In this document: in pieces, positions 28,871-35,787 of the stretch
How positions within the stretch are numbered: position 1 is the first letter of the stretch
Layout: each line of letters begins with the position of its first letter
From: Candidatus Cloacimonadota bacterium
GTDB taxonomy: Bacteria; Cloacimonadota; Cloacimonadia; Cloacimonadales; WRIO01
NCBI GenBank assembly: GCA_029553545.1
Contig: JAKPKU010000072.1
Location: 1 to 60,808 of the forward strand
DNA length: 60,808 bases
Direction of reading: 5' to 3'
Notes under the pieces: generated by a model
Seen by the model: only the letters and a program-made list of their open reading frames with translations
What the model was told of the DNA's origin: nothing
Database searches by the model: none
Program-made: the position numbers and the translations under genes

Positions 28871-28910
28871 TGGCTACGTTTAAAAAAAATCCTTTTTTTA
28901 AACGTAGCCA
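28871..28910. repeat. Perfect 18-base-pair inverted repeat with A/T core
   Basis: Arms 28871-28888 and 28893-28910 are exact reverse complements around a 4-base loop ATCC. Each arm is TGGCTACGTT followed by an A-rich run. Because both strands carry a T run at the 3' arm start rather than after the stem, it is not a standard terminator. It may be two facing cassette ends fused head to head, since TAGTTGTGGCTACGTT resembles the 22701 and 43096 blocks. Confidence 0.8.
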
Positions 28911-28946
28911 GCAGCGAAGCAAGGCAAGTGAGTTGGTCCAGTTTGC

Positions 28947-29070
28947 TGACGAGCAAAGCTCTTTGGTCCTCACTTCGTTGCGGGTTAGGTACTTTGTTTT
29001 GGTCCTCACTTCGTTGCGGGTTAGGTACTTTTCTTCGAAAAGGTTAGGTATTTTCACTTCGTGAAAGGTT
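28947..29070 (+). repeat. Mosaic hairpin array
   Basis: Two openers (CCTCACTTCGTTGCGGG, 28969-28985 and again near 29003) each followed by GTTAGGTA. Then come hairpins CTTTTC-TTC-GAAAAG, GTTAGGTA, and a TTTCAC-TTC-GTGAAA hairpin. It is preceded by GAGC-AAA-GCTC (28951-28961). The plus-strand reading frame here is an artefact of the repeats. Confidence 0.75.
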
Positions 29071-29102
29071 TTTTTAAAGGAAGTTGCAACTTCTTTTTAA
29101 TA

Positions 29103-29270
29103 ATCTATCATTCTCAATAATATAGCTTTGTAAATACAAATAGCCTTATTTGTATATGTGCGATGGATAGCTACGAACAAACAAAAAGAAATCTATCATT
29201 CTCAATAATATGGCTTTGTAAATACAAATAGCCTTATTTGTATACGTGCGATGGACAACTGTGATCAGGT
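29103..29270 (+). repeat. Two tandem copies of the 89-base hairpin repeat
   Basis: Units start at 29103 and 29191 (period 88). Each has the ATACAAATA-GCCT-TATTTGTAT palindrome. The last bases of the second unit diverge. Sequence on both sides (28797-28845 and 29280-29350) is itself a near-duplicate, so the whole block appears to have been copied. Confidence 0.8.
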
Positions 29271-29334
29271 AAATAGATATATTCTCTCAATATCATGAAG
29301 TGAGAGGTTTTTTTAAAGGAGGGTAGCTATTAAT

Positions 29335-29810
29335 TGCTTCGCTGCGGGTTAGGTACTTTTTTTGGTCCTCACTTCGTTGCGGGTTAGGTACTTTTCTTCG
29401 AAAAGGTTAGGTATTTTCACTTCGTGAAAAGTTAGGTACTTCGACTTCGTCGAAGGTTAGGTAAAAAATCAATTGATTTTTGTTTGTTTTAAGGAATTTT
29501 GCGGTCATATTTTGGTACAACTAAGATAGATTGTACCTACGGTTTGATGCGACTTCGTCGCTTTCTGACGAGCACAGCTCTTTGGGTCCTCGCTTCGCTG
29601 CGGGTTAGGTACTTTTCTTCGAAAAGGTTAGGTATTTTCACTCCGTGAAAAGTTAGGTACTTCGACTTCGTCGAAGGTTAGGTAAAAAATCAATTGATTT
29701 TTGTTTGTTATAAGGATGTTTGCGGTCTTTTATGGTACAACTAAGATAGATTGTACCTACGGTTTGATGCGACTTCGTCGCTTGCTGACGAGCACAGCTC
29801 TTTGGTCCTT
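29335..29810 (+). repeat. Mosaic hairpin arrays, two tandem copies of a ~220-base cassette
   Basis: Cassettes start with GGTCCTC at 29364 and 29585, and a third start at 29804 runs into the dinD fragment. In the second cassette the spacer GTTAGGTA lies at 29604-29611, 29627-29634, 29652-29659 and 29677-29684. Between these spacers are hairpins CTTTTC-TTC-GAAAAG, TTTTCAC-TCC-GTGAAAA (TTC loop in the first cassette), and CTTCGAC-TTC-GTCGAAG. The palindrome AAAAATCAATTGATTTTT follows at 29685-29702. Further on are GGTACAA/TTGTACC arms, GCGAC-TTC-GTCGC and GAGC-ACA-GCTC. There is no plausible gene. Confidence 0.85.
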
Positions 29811-29821
29811 GCTTTGCGCCT

Positions 29822-30052
29822 TTAGGCATATCTATCATTTTCGTGACCTCACGAAAATGATCCAAAACCTCAAAGCCCGTTGTTTCACAATAAGTTATTG
29901 CACGATTAATTGCGGTCTCAAAGTTTTCCCAATGCTTATAACCTAACAGTTCTTGTAATTCTCGAGCATACCAAAACTCAAAATCATCCTCTGTTTTATG
30001 TATAACCGTATCAAATTGGTTTTTTAAAACTCTTATATTATCAGATGTTATT
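29822..30052 (-). pseudogene. Truncated dinD-like fragment, downstream copy
   Basis: Reading on the minus strand gives an intact frame resembling the N-terminus of DinD-family proteins: FEFWYARELQELLGYKHWEN, then VLDHFREVTKM. The start codon position reads ATA instead of ATG and overlaps the rhuM stop. The frame leaves DinD similarity after GAKQG, where the hairpin cassette begins. A perfect 13-base-pair inverted repeat (29834-29846 / 29849-29861) lies inside. It is a near-duplicate (about 206 bases) of the piece at 31141-31351. It is probably not expressed as a functional protein. Confidence 0.75.
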
Positions 30053-31049
30053 TCTTTTCGCTCTCGCCCTTAAGCCGTTTCTTCATTTCGCTTAGTGTTT
30101 CGAGATACGCCCTTTCCACCTCGGTCAGTTCGTCGGAAAATTGTACACGGTAGCGGTCATACTCGCCATGTGCTTTCTCCATTGCCCGTTCGTGGCTGAC
30201 CGAACCAGAACCCTCCAAAACGCCCACGCCAAAATCACGGGAAAATTTGTCCAAAATCTCCAACCAGTCGCGCATATACATCGGTTCATGTCTTTCCGCC
30301 TTAAGTTCCGCCATATCAAAGAAGGCGTTGACCATGCGTCGCAGGGCAAACAGTTCTTTTTCGGTCATATAGTTTTTAGCGATCGAAACCTCGCTTTTCA
30401 CGGGCCGCTTGCCTTTGAAGGTCGTTAAACCCATAAAAGGCAGTTCTGCGTTGGCGCGGTCAAATATAATCTCGCTCGCCGTGTGTCCGCTGACGGCATA
30501 GTGCAGCTTGTTCTGCACGATTTTAAAGAATTCCAGCGTCTCCTGCATGGTGGCATTGTAGTCGAGGCTTGTTGCATAGAGATCGAGAATTTGTCGATAC
30601 ATGACTTTTTCACTGGCACGGATGTCCCGAATACGCTCCAGAAGTTCTTTCCAATAAATGCCGCCGCCCATATTTTTCAGGACTTCGTCGTTCATGGTAA
30701 AGCCCTTTTGCAAATACTCATGTAAAACGGTCGTTGCCCACTGCCGGAACTGTGTGCCGCGCGGAGATTTCACACGATAACCGACCGCCAAGATAGCATC
30801 GAGGTTATAATGCTTTATGTTGTAGGTTTTATTATCAGCTGCAGTTGTTCGGAAATTCCGAACAACTGAATCTTCAAAGAGCTCGCCTTCCTCAAAAATG
30901 TGCTTCAGGTGCTCGCTAATATTCGATTTACTCGTCTGGAAAAGTTCGACCATACCAGCTTGTGTCAGCCAGACGGTTTCCCCCTCCATCTGCAGGTCGA
31001 TCTTCGTCAGCCCGTCCTGAGTTTGATAGATAATTATTTCAGATTTCAT
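30048..31049 (-). CDS. rhuM: RhuM-family protein
   Basis: A 333-residue soluble protein of the RhuM (virulence protein) family. The conserved N-terminal part has ETVWLTQAGMVELFQTSKSN, a helix-turn-helix-like region, and TYNIKHYNLDAILAVGYRV. Genes of this family are often found beside or inside type I restriction operons, although the function is not established. I chose the ATG at 31049, preceded by AGGGG; the TTG at 31055 is within that context. Base composition is clearly richer in G and C than the neighbouring hsdRSM operon, which suggests separate transfer. It is flanked on both sides by copies of a dinD fragment. Confidence 0.88.
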   Translation of the reverse strand: MKSEIIIYQTQDGLTKIDLQMEGETVWLTQAGMVELFQTSKSNISEHLKHIFEEGELFEDSVVRNFRTTAADNKTYNIKHYNLDAILAVGYRVKSPRGTQFRQWATTVLHEYLQKGFTMNDEVLKNMGGGIYWKELLERIRDIRASEKVMYRQILDLYATSLDYNATMQETLEFFKIVQNKLHYAVSGHTASEIIFDRANAELPFMGLTTFKGKRPVKSEVSIAKNYMTEKELFALRRMVNAFFDMAELKAERHEPMYMRDWLEILDKFSRDFGVGVLEGSGSVSHERAMEKAHGEYDRYRVQFSDELTEVERAYLETLSEMKKRLKGESEKK

Positions 31050-31066
31050 ACCCAACCCCTCTTTTT

Positions 31067-31351
31067 CTAATCATTCATCACCCTCACCGTCCTTTGGCAA
31101 TGCACCGCCTTGTTTTGCCCCACTACCCAGTGGAACCATATTCGTGACCTCACGAAAATGGTCAAAACCTCAACGCCCGTTGTTTCACAAGAAGTTATTG
31201 CACGATTAATTGCTGTCTCAAAGTTTTCCCAACGCTTATAACCTAACAGTTCTTGTAATTCTCGAGCATACCAAAACTCAAAACCATCCTCTGTTTTATG
31301 TATAACCGTATCAAATTGGTTTTTTAAAACTCTTATATTATCAGATTTCAT
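31067..31351 (-). pseudogene. Truncated dinD-like gene, upstream copy with frameshift
   Basis: Starts at ATG 31351 with MKSDNIRVLKNQF and continues FEFWYARELQELLGYKRWEN, as in DinD-family proteins. A 1-base loss near 31160, compared with the other copy, shifts the frame. With it restored the protein would read DHFREVTNMVPLGSGAKQGG and stop at a TGA a few codons later, far short of the full family length. Its ATG overlaps the stop of the hsdM remnant (ATGA), which fits an original operon hsdM-dinD-rhuM. Confidence 0.75.
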
Positions 31352-31468
31352 ATCCAATCACCCCCCAGTCTTTTCCTAATCTTATCCTCCAACTCATGCG
31401 AGCGCTTAAACATATCCGAAAGCTCTCCCGTCAGTCGCTCCTTTGGTCATATCTTCAATTTTTGCCAT
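31348..31468 (-). pseudogene. Remnant of a second hsdM-like gene
   Basis: The last 30 codons before the TGA at 31350-31348 read LTGELSDMFKRSHELEDKIR and then KRLGGDWI, like the C-terminal helix of type I methylases. Upstream, in a different frame, an ATG at 31468 gives MAKIEDMTK. The leader before that ATG matches the leader of the intact hsdR. I infer a large internal deletion that removed the methyltransferase core and fused the gene's ends out of frame. Confidence 0.6.
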
Positions 31469-31550
31469 ACACTGACTCTCCCTTTTTCAGCTTTCCACAT
31501 CTATATAAAACATTGAACCCCTCAATACCAGATCATTAAGAGCATAATCA

Positions 31551-31579
31551 TATTAATCAGATAAGGATAATATTGTCAA
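31551..31579 (-). promoter_or_regulatory. Duplicate hsd-type promoter
   Basis: TTGACA (31579-31574), 17 bases, then TTAATA (31556-31551) on the minus strand, with the same flanking GTCC and downstream leader as the promoter at 28421-28449. It may still drive rhuM. Confidence 0.5.
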
Positions 31580-31589
31580 GGACTTTTTT

Positions 31590-31708
31590 GGTCCTCGCTT
31601 CGCTGCGGGTGAGGTACTTTTCTTCGAAAAGGTTAGGTATTTTCACTTCGTGAAAAGTTAGGTACTTCGACTTCGTCGAAGGTGAGGTACTTTCACTTTC
31701 GTGAAAGG
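31590..31708 (+). repeat. Mosaic hairpin array
   Basis: Opener CCTCGCTTCGCTGCGGG, then CTTTTC-TTC-GAAAAG, TTTTCAC-TTC-GTGAAAA and CTTCGAC-TTC-GTCGAAG separated by GTTAGGTA or its variant GTGAGGTA. The last hairpin is CTTTCAC-TTTC-GTGAAAG, whose loop has one extra base. Confidence 0.8.
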
Positions 31709-31742
31709 TTTTTTTAAAGGAAGTTGCAACTTCTTTTTATTA

Positions 31743-31820
31743 ATCTATCATTCTCAATAATATGGCTTGTAAATACAAATAGCCTTATTTGTATACGTGC
31801 GATGGACAACTACGAACAGG
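31743..31820 (+). repeat. 89-base hairpin repeat, single copy
   Basis: Copy of the unit at 19502 with a 1-base deletion (GGCTTGT for GGCTTTGT) and the 9-base-pair palindrome intact. Confidence 0.75.
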
Positions 31821-31871
31821 TTAATAGATCCATTCTTTCAATTTCACACAGTGAAATTACCTACAGCTTAA

Positions 31872-31963
31872 CAAAAATCAATTGATTTTTTACCTAACCT
31901 TCGACAGTCGAAGTACCTAACCTTTACGAAGTAAAGTACCTAACCCGCAGCGAAGCGAGGACC
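31872..31963 (-). repeat. Mosaic hairpin array, reverse orientation
   Basis: AAAAATCAATTGATTTTT, TACCTAAC, CTTCGAC-A-GTCGAAG (loop reduced to one base), TACCTAAC, CTTTAC-GAA-GTAAAG, TACCTAAC, then the opener as CCGCAGCGAAGCGAGG. The CTTTAC stem is not seen in the other arrays. Confidence 0.8.
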
Positions 31964-32012
31964 CAAAAGGTGTGTTGTTTAAAAAAAGAATGTATGAGTT
32001 GCGCCAATGTCT

Positions 32013-32045
32013 CATGGAACATTATTGCCAGTGTTTTAAAAAGTG
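32013..32045 (+). repeat. Dispersed 33-base block in gene-free stretch 31964-32417
   Basis: CATGGAAC to AAAAAGTG recurs with three mismatches at 43386-43418. The rest of this stretch is AT-rich. The minus-strand 65-codon frame across it runs out of the repeat array and has no ribosome-binding site, so I see no gene here. Confidence 0.6.
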
Positions 32046-32417
32046 AGATGTTTAAAAAAAAAACTCCCTTTGATTCCCTTTTGATTCCTTTAATATTACC
32101 TTTCATTCTCCAAGATAGCAAGGGGAATGTCAGGGGAGTCCCATAGGCATATTATTGAAAAATAGTAATATACAAAAAGTGGGAGAGGGTTAGCGAAAAG
32201 TGAGAAAAAATAGGACCTCATGGTAGTAAAATTAGTTTTTATTTGACACCTTTTATAATAAAAAAAGGGCTGTTTTTATATTGCAATTTTCATGTTATTT
32301 TGATTCTCTGAAAAATATTATATTTTTCTTGCAATTTTTGGGAATTGACGATAATTTCATGAGATTGTAATGAACAAATCTGCAAGATTTTTTCTTTGCA
32401 AATCTTGTTTTATTTGG

Positions 32418-32445
32418 TTGACTTATTTTTTAAAAGTATTATCTT
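32418..32445 (+). promoter_or_regulatory. Promoter for the first TPR gene
   Basis: TTGACT at 32418-32423 and TATCTT at 32440-32445 (16-base gap). The same TTGACTTAT start and spacing occur before the third TPR gene, which supports it. The gap to the TTG start is short, so the untranslated leader is only about 10 bases. Confidence 0.5.
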
Positions 32446-32461
32446 ATAAATGGAGGTTATT

Positions 32462-33997
32462 TTGCAATCAGAAAAAATAAAAAAAATAATTAGTGATGAG
32501 TCTAAAACTATAAAAGAAAACATTGTTGAGGAGCTTGAACAATTACGCAAAAGCGTCCTTAACTCTAAGGAAGATAGTATTTTGAAGGTTGATCTTCTTA
32601 TCGAACAGTGTAGTCAATACGGGTTTAAAGAAGAATTAGTAGACAGTATACAAGTAAAGAGCCACATAATTTCGACAAAGGGAGATTATGAATTAGCCAT
32701 TGCAACAGTAGAAAAGGCAATAAGTCTTGCTGAACAAATAGAGTCACCGTATTTGCGTGGTTTGACAAATAATCAATGTGGGATAATACACTTTAATTAT
32801 AGTTTTTTTGACAAGGCAATTGCTCAATTTCTTAAGGCAACGGATTATTTCAAACTCACTGACCAGCATAAATATAAGTGTAATTCTATTCGTAATGTAG
32901 GTGTTGCATATCTAAGAAAATCCGAGTTTATAAAGTCTGAAGAATATCTCATGAAGGCATTGCACTGTGCAAATGAACACCAATTAAAGGATGTGAAAGC
33001 TACTATCCTGTCCTGGCTGGGCATATTAGAAAATGAGCAAGCAAACTATGACAAGGCAGTCGAACATTTAATCGAATCTAATGATATTTTATATGAGATA
33101 AAGGACTTTTTTAACTATGCTGTAAATTTAAATATCATTGCTTTGACTTATATTTATAGTAAAACTGATATTGCAATTGAATACTTGAAACAGGCAGAGG
33201 AGATTTCCAGAAAGTATGAGTACTACTATATTCTTGCGGATGTGACGCATAATTTTGGTTTGGCTTACTTTGAGCAGAAAAACTATGAGAAATCCTTGGA
33301 AAAGTATTTTGAGTCTCTGGAATATGGCAAAAGATCTACATCTATTGACAAAACATCAAATACATACCACAATATTGGTGATGTCTACAATTCCTTAAAT
33401 AAACATGACTTAGCTATGGAATACTTGCAAAAAGCTCTGAAGATCAGAAAGGATGCAAATCATAAGTATCGTATTGCTGAAAGCTATATTTCCATAGCTT
33501 CGACTTATTTGTTGCAGGACTTGGATGATGAAGCTTTGGATGCGTGTAATATGAGCATGGAATATGCAGTTGAATTTAATAATGCAAATCAATTATCAGC
33601 TTTGTATAAGGTTTATAGTACATATTATGAAAAAAGAGGTAATTTTAAAACAGCTTATGAATTTTATACACTTTACAGAGAAGAAAAAATCAAGAGCAAT
33701 AGAGAAAAAGTGAATAGAGATATTTTAAACATACAAAAGCGATTTGAATTGAGTAATATCGAAAGAAATGCAAAGATTAAAGAGCAAGAGGAGGCTTTAA
33801 AAGGTAGTATTGCAATGGCTATCACAGCTAATCACCACATAAACCAGCCATTGACAGTATTGCAAGGTAATGTGGACTTGATAAATAGCAAACTTGAAGC
33901 GTGCAATATGAGCTCTGACAAGACTTATTTATTGCAAATACAAGAGATGATTGAAAACATACAGCATACCTTACACATGTTTAGAAAGAATAATTGA
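32462..33997 (+). CDS. TPR protein with orphan histidine-kinase DHp-like tail (type A, copy 1)
   Basis: Cytoplasmic protein of 511 residues with no signal peptide or membrane segment. Residues about 40-385 are a run of TPR units (e.g. SNTYHNIGDVYNSLNKHDLA). A charged coiled coil spans about 390-445. The last 64 residues resemble a kinase DHp helix pair: GSIAMAITANHHINQPLTVL carries an H-box-like motif (HHINQPL, first His = H458), followed by a second helix. No ATPase domain follows. It could dimerise with, or be phosphorylated by, another kinase; this is inference. I use the TTG at 32462 because GGAGG lies 5 bases upstream; the ATG at 32450 overlaps that site. It is paralogous to the gene at 35788. 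Confidence 0.75.
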   Translation: MQSEKIKKIISDESKTIKENIVEELEQLRKSVLNSKEDSILKVDLLIEQCSQYGFKEELVDSIQVKSHIISTKGDYELAIATVEKAISLAEQIESPYLRGLTNNQCGIIHFNYSFFDKAIAQFLKATDYFKLTDQHKYKCNSIRNVGVAYLRKSEFIKSEEYLMKALHCANEHQLKDVKATILSWLGILENEQANYDKAVEHLIESNDILYEIKDFFNYAVNLNIIALTYIYSKTDIAIEYLKQAEEISRKYEYYYILADVTHNFGLAYFEQKNYEKSLEKYFESLEYGKRSTSIDKTSNTYHNIGDVYNSLNKHDLAMEYLQKALKIRKDANHKYRIAESYISIASTYLLQDLDDEALDACNMSMEYAVEFNNANQLSALYKVYSTYYEKRGNFKTAYEFYTLYREEKIKSNREKVNRDILNIQKRFELSNIERNAKIKEQEEALKGSIAMAITANHHINQPLTVLQGNVDLINSKLEACNMSSDKTYLLQIQEMIENIQHTLHMFRKNN

Positions 33998-34115
33998 GAG
34001 AGTGAAACTTGACATGGCAAAGACGTTTTTACCTAATTTAAGTGGAGCTATGAAGTGTATTTTGGCTCATTAAATAAGCATATTTTTAATAAAAATGAAG
34101 AAATAAGGTGATAAA

Positions 34116-35666
34116 ATGGAACAAATTTACAAGGAAATTGAAGAACTGAGTAAACTGAATATTAATATTATTAATCAAGACAAAGAGTATTACCAAGAGA
34201 AAATAGTTGAATATCTCAAACTCATAGAAAAAGATGGCGTCAATAAATGGCACTTTAAGCTAAACCTAATTGCCTTGCAGATCAGCGATAAAGAAGATTT
34301 TGACTCGCATAAAGCCAAATGCGAGGAAATAGCCGCTGCTCTGAATAATCCTGAATATGAGGCTGAATTGCTTTTGGTGCTGGCAAATATCTGTCGCTTA
34401 AATAAAGATTTTGAGTGTGCAGAAAAATACTATCAAAAGAGTTTAGATCTAACTAAAGACCTCAATAATAAACTCTTGTACTATCGTACCGAGCTCAACT
34501 ATGCAACTCTGCTCATCTCTTTGGGCAATTATCTTGAGGCTTATAAGAAACTGGTAATGATTGAAGAGAACCATATCGTCAAGCAAGATAATGTTTTATT
34601 GATGACTACTTATATGTGGCTTGCTGATATTGAAACTAAGTTTAAAAACTACAAAAAAAGCATAAAATATACTGATATGATGAGTCAGATTGCATTAGAT
34701 ATGGACAATATGCCTGCCTATGCTATTGCTCAAAATACATTGGGTCTCAATTATTATAGATCCGAAAAATATGAATTGGCAATTATTGCCTTTAATAATG
34801 CTATAAAAGCATGTAAAGACAATGTAAATCACTACTTGATTGCTGAGACTATACATAGTATCGGATTGGTATACAGTCAATTATATGACTTTACAAAGGC
34901 AGAAGAATACCTTGTAAAGGCATTAGATTATGCGGAGAAGCATCAATGCAATAGAGTCATATCCAATGCACTCTCAAGTTTAGGAGTGCTTTACCTCGAT
35001 CAAGCAAAATATGAGAAAGCAAAAGAGTCATTTAAAAAGGCATTAATTATTAGGAAAAAGATGAAACTTGAGGGCTTATTAACCGACACTTATTTAGACT
35101 ATGCAAAGTATTTTGTTCTGACAAAGCAATATGATATCGCCAGCTCCATCGTCCATAGAGCAATTAATAAATGCGAAGAAGACGATTTTCAAGACTTAAA
35201 AAAAGCCTATGAAATGCTGGAATGCCTGTATGTTGAGCAAGGAGATTATGATTTGGCTTTGAAAAATGCAAAATTAAAGAATGAATACTATGATAAGTTT
35301 GAAAATCGTGAATCCCAACAAGAGATAGAAGAGCTTAAAATGAGCTTTGATCTCGATATGATAAAGGACAGCATGCAAAAGAAAGCTGAGCTTGAAAAAC
35401 AAAAAACGGCATTGAACGAAGCAGTTAAAACAAAAGATAAAATAGCAAAGCCTGTGGCAATTATTCGTGATGGATTAAATTCGATGAGAAGGTCATTTCA
35501 AGAGCAAGGCGTGTTCAGTGCTTTTGAGCAAAACTTGAATAAAATGTATGGTGCAATAGAAAGGATTGATGACTTGCTTTATACCTTTGAAAACAACAAG
35601 AATATCACCTTTGGCTTATATCTGAACACAGATGAGATGGTGGAGTTTCAGCCCAAAAAAACTTAG
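34116..35666 (+). CDS. TPR protein with degenerate DHp-like tail (type B, copy 1)
   Basis: A 516-residue soluble protein. It has a short helical N-terminus, TPR units from about 85 to 395 (e.g. NALSSLGVLYLDQAKYEKAK), a coiled coil (about 395-435), and a C-terminal helix pair. In that tail, TKDKIAKPVAII lines up with the type A segment ANHEINQPLMIL, placing D441 where the phosphoacceptor His would be. It ends NITFGLYLNTDEMVEF, resembling the linker that joins DHp to the ATPase in real kinases, but the ATPase is absent. AAGGTGAT precedes the ATG. A TTGACA 107 bases upstream may give it its own promoter. It is paralogous to the gene at 37299. Confidence 0.72.
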   Translation: MEQIYKEIEELSKLNINIINQDKEYYQEKIVEYLKLIEKDGVNKWHFKLNLIALQISDKEDFDSHKAKCEEIAAALNNPEYEAELLLVLANICRLNKDFECAEKYYQKSLDLTKDLNNKLLYYRTELNYATLLISLGNYLEAYKKLVMIEENHIVKQDNVLLMTTYMWLADIETKFKNYKKSIKYTDMMSQIALDMDNMPAYAIAQNTLGLNYYRSEKYELAIIAFNNAIKACKDNVNHYLIAETIHSIGLVYSQLYDFTKAEEYLVKALDYAEKHQCNRVISNALSSLGVLYLDQAKYEKAKESFKKALIIRKKMKLEGLLTDTYLDYAKYFVLTKQYDIASSIVHRAINKCEEDDFQDLKKAYEMLECLYVEQGDYDLALKNAKLKNEYYDKFENRESQQEIEELKMSFDLDMIKDSMQKKAELEKQKTALNEAVKTKDKIAKPVAIIRDGLNSMRRSFQEQGVFSAFEQNLNKMYGAIERIDDLLYTFENNKNITFGLYLNTDEMVEFQPKKT

Positions 35667-35741
35667 CGGGATATCTATTATTTTGTAAATAAAGGAGCTT
35701 TATAGCAAAACTTTTCAATAGAAAATACTTTGATAATTTGC

Positions 35742-35769
35742 TTGACTTATATTGTAAATAAAGCATAAT
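35742..35769 (+). promoter_or_regulatory. Promoter for the third TPR gene
   Basis: TTGACT at 35742-35747, 16 bases, CATAAT at 35764-35769. The predicted start of transcription falls near the ATG at 35776, which favours translation from the downstream TTG. Confidence 0.6.
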
Positions 35770-35787
35770 TGAACAATGGAGGTTAGT

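Noticed and set aside
28821-29057. Open frames of 60-80 codons in the repeat region, on both strands
   Set aside because: They read through hairpin cassettes, repeat the same short peptides (LTRNEVRTK-type), and lack ribosome-binding sites.
29604-29684. Integron attC-like sites, because GTTAGGT fits the GTTRRRY core
   Set aside because: Only direct copies of the core occur within an array, no paired RYYYAAC core flanks each hairpin, there are no gene cassettes between sites, and no integron integrase is in the window. The consensus is loose enough to match by chance.
31924-32121. 65-codon minus-strand frame
   Set aside because: It starts in AT-rich sequence with no ribosome-binding site and ends inside a hairpin array. 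No recognisable protein features.
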